The translations under genes were made by a program, and so were the position numbers. A DNA stretch of 64,000 nucleotides from CAZMXS01 sp964570325 (GTDB taxonomy: Bacteria > Verrucomicrobiota > Kiritimatiellia > CAIQIC01 > CAZMXS01), in assembly GCA_964570325.1 (NCBI GenBank), contig CAZMXS010000007.1, positions 44,350-108,349 on the forward strand, given 5' to 3'. Shown in pieces: positions 63,480-64,000 of this stretch. The notes under the pieces are model-generated. The model was not told the origin of the DNA and did no database searches. It saw only the letters and a list, made by a program, of their open reading frames with translations. The first letter of the stretch is position 1, and each line of letters opens with the position of its first letter.

Positions 63480-64000
63480 CGCCAGCAGACGGCCCCACAA
63501 TCGCCGATCTCCCGCCGGTCCATACCATGGCCGGGTCAGGTCGTGATCGTCGCCCCACAGCCTCGCCGGTTGCCGGCACGCTTGCCCCTGCCGGTCGCCC
63601 TCGACCGGGTCCGGGGGTCATGGCCGGGGTGGTCGCGTTCGGCCGGGTGACGCCGTACTCCGTCGCCGGCCGGGTGACGCGGTACGGGTGCCAGCCGTTC
63701 GGCCGGGGTGAGCCTCGACGGCCGGACGGTCGCCGCCGGACGGCCCCGACGTCATGCCCCCGACCGGTACAGGACGCCGCCGGGGGTGCCCCATGCCGGG
63801 GGTGGTCGCCGCCGGCCATGATGCCCCCGGTCGCGTTCGATGCTCCGGGGTCCGGTACTCCAACCGCGCCCCCCTGCCGCCGCCGCCGGGGTGAACCCGC
63901 CGCCGGCCATGATGCCCGGACGCCGTACCCCATGCCGGCCACGGTGCCGTGGTGGTCGCCGCGGTCGCCGACGTGGTGGTCGCCGCGGTCGCCGACGTGG
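63480..64000. repeat. GC-rich degenerate repeat region ending in a 24-bp tandem repeat
   Basis: About 520 bp of very GC-rich sequence with recurring pieces such as CATGCCGG, GGTGGTCGCC, GCCGGCCATGATGCCC and CCGGGTGACGC. From 63951 a 24-bp unit (GGTGGTCGCCGCGGTCGCCG plus ACGT) repeats twice exactly (63951-63974, 63975-63998), and a third copy starts at the edge. Frames across it are low-complexity (Pro, Arg, Gly, Ala), so coding is unlikely. Confidence 0.6.

Noticed and set aside
63364..63942. A 192-codon minus-strand frame over the GC-rich repeats
   Set aside because: Composition is Pro/Arg/Gly/Ala low-complexity and follows the DNA repeats; no ribosome site or domain.

Overview
The window is about 64 kb of high-GC bacterial DNA, dense with genes on both strands, with no rRNA, CRISPR array or intact mobile element. 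The gene content suggests a Gram-negative member of the PVC superphylum, with Kiritimatiellota, Lentisphaerae or Verrucomicrobia relatives most likely. That content includes a Tad locus rich in FHA domains, a 4,253-residue secreted repeat protein, a palindrome array inside a signal-peptide coding region, and small dispersed repeats. The lineage is inferred from style and memory of such genomes, not from a marker gene.

Layout. (1) 1-14.8 kb is a surface-glycan locus. It holds the start of a transketolase N-terminal subunit, two sugar-nucleotide SDR enzymes and a nucleotidyltransferase-sugar kinase fusion on the minus strand. These are followed by two GT-C type glycosyltransferases, a Wzx-like flippase, a YfhO-like membrane protein, an SDR plus Gfo/Idh/MocA fusion and a GT2 glycosyltransferase. 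(2) 14.8-28.9 kb encodes two secreted proteins in one operon; the second is a giant modular protein with Kelch, IPT/TIG, choice-of-anchor-D, LamG-like, FG-GAP and MBG-like domains. A decayed transposase fragment follows. (3) 29.2-50.9 kb is a Tad (Flp pilus) locus: two FHA proteins, TadC, TadB, an FHA-TadA ATPase, secretin, CpaB, three TadE/TadG-like pseudopilins, prepilin peptidase, two Flp pilins and a polytopic membrane protein on the minus strand. A second TadA, a membrane-anchored PP2C phosphatase and a fibronectin-III protein lie on the plus strand. (4) 51.1-55.1 kb is a 1,354-residue serine/threonine kinase with two kinase domains and a PEGA domain. (5) 55.3-63.1 kb is mixed: a zinc-peptidase-like protein, a small conserved protein behind a well-formed promoter and LacI-type palindrome, an RlmI-like methyltransferase, a solute-binding lipoprotein translationally coupled to a hybrid histidine kinase, and a DUF1015 protein. 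(6) 63.16 kb is tRNA-Asp(GTC), followed by about 760 bp of repeat-rich sequence without a gene.

How it fits together. The most interesting unit is the Tad locus with its phospho-signalling set: kinase, phosphatase, and four FHA phosphothreonine-binding domains, one of them fused to the assembly ATPase. It resembles in logic the PpkA-PppA-Fha control of type VI secretion, but is attached to a pilus machine. That regulatory link is inference from gene content and adjacency.
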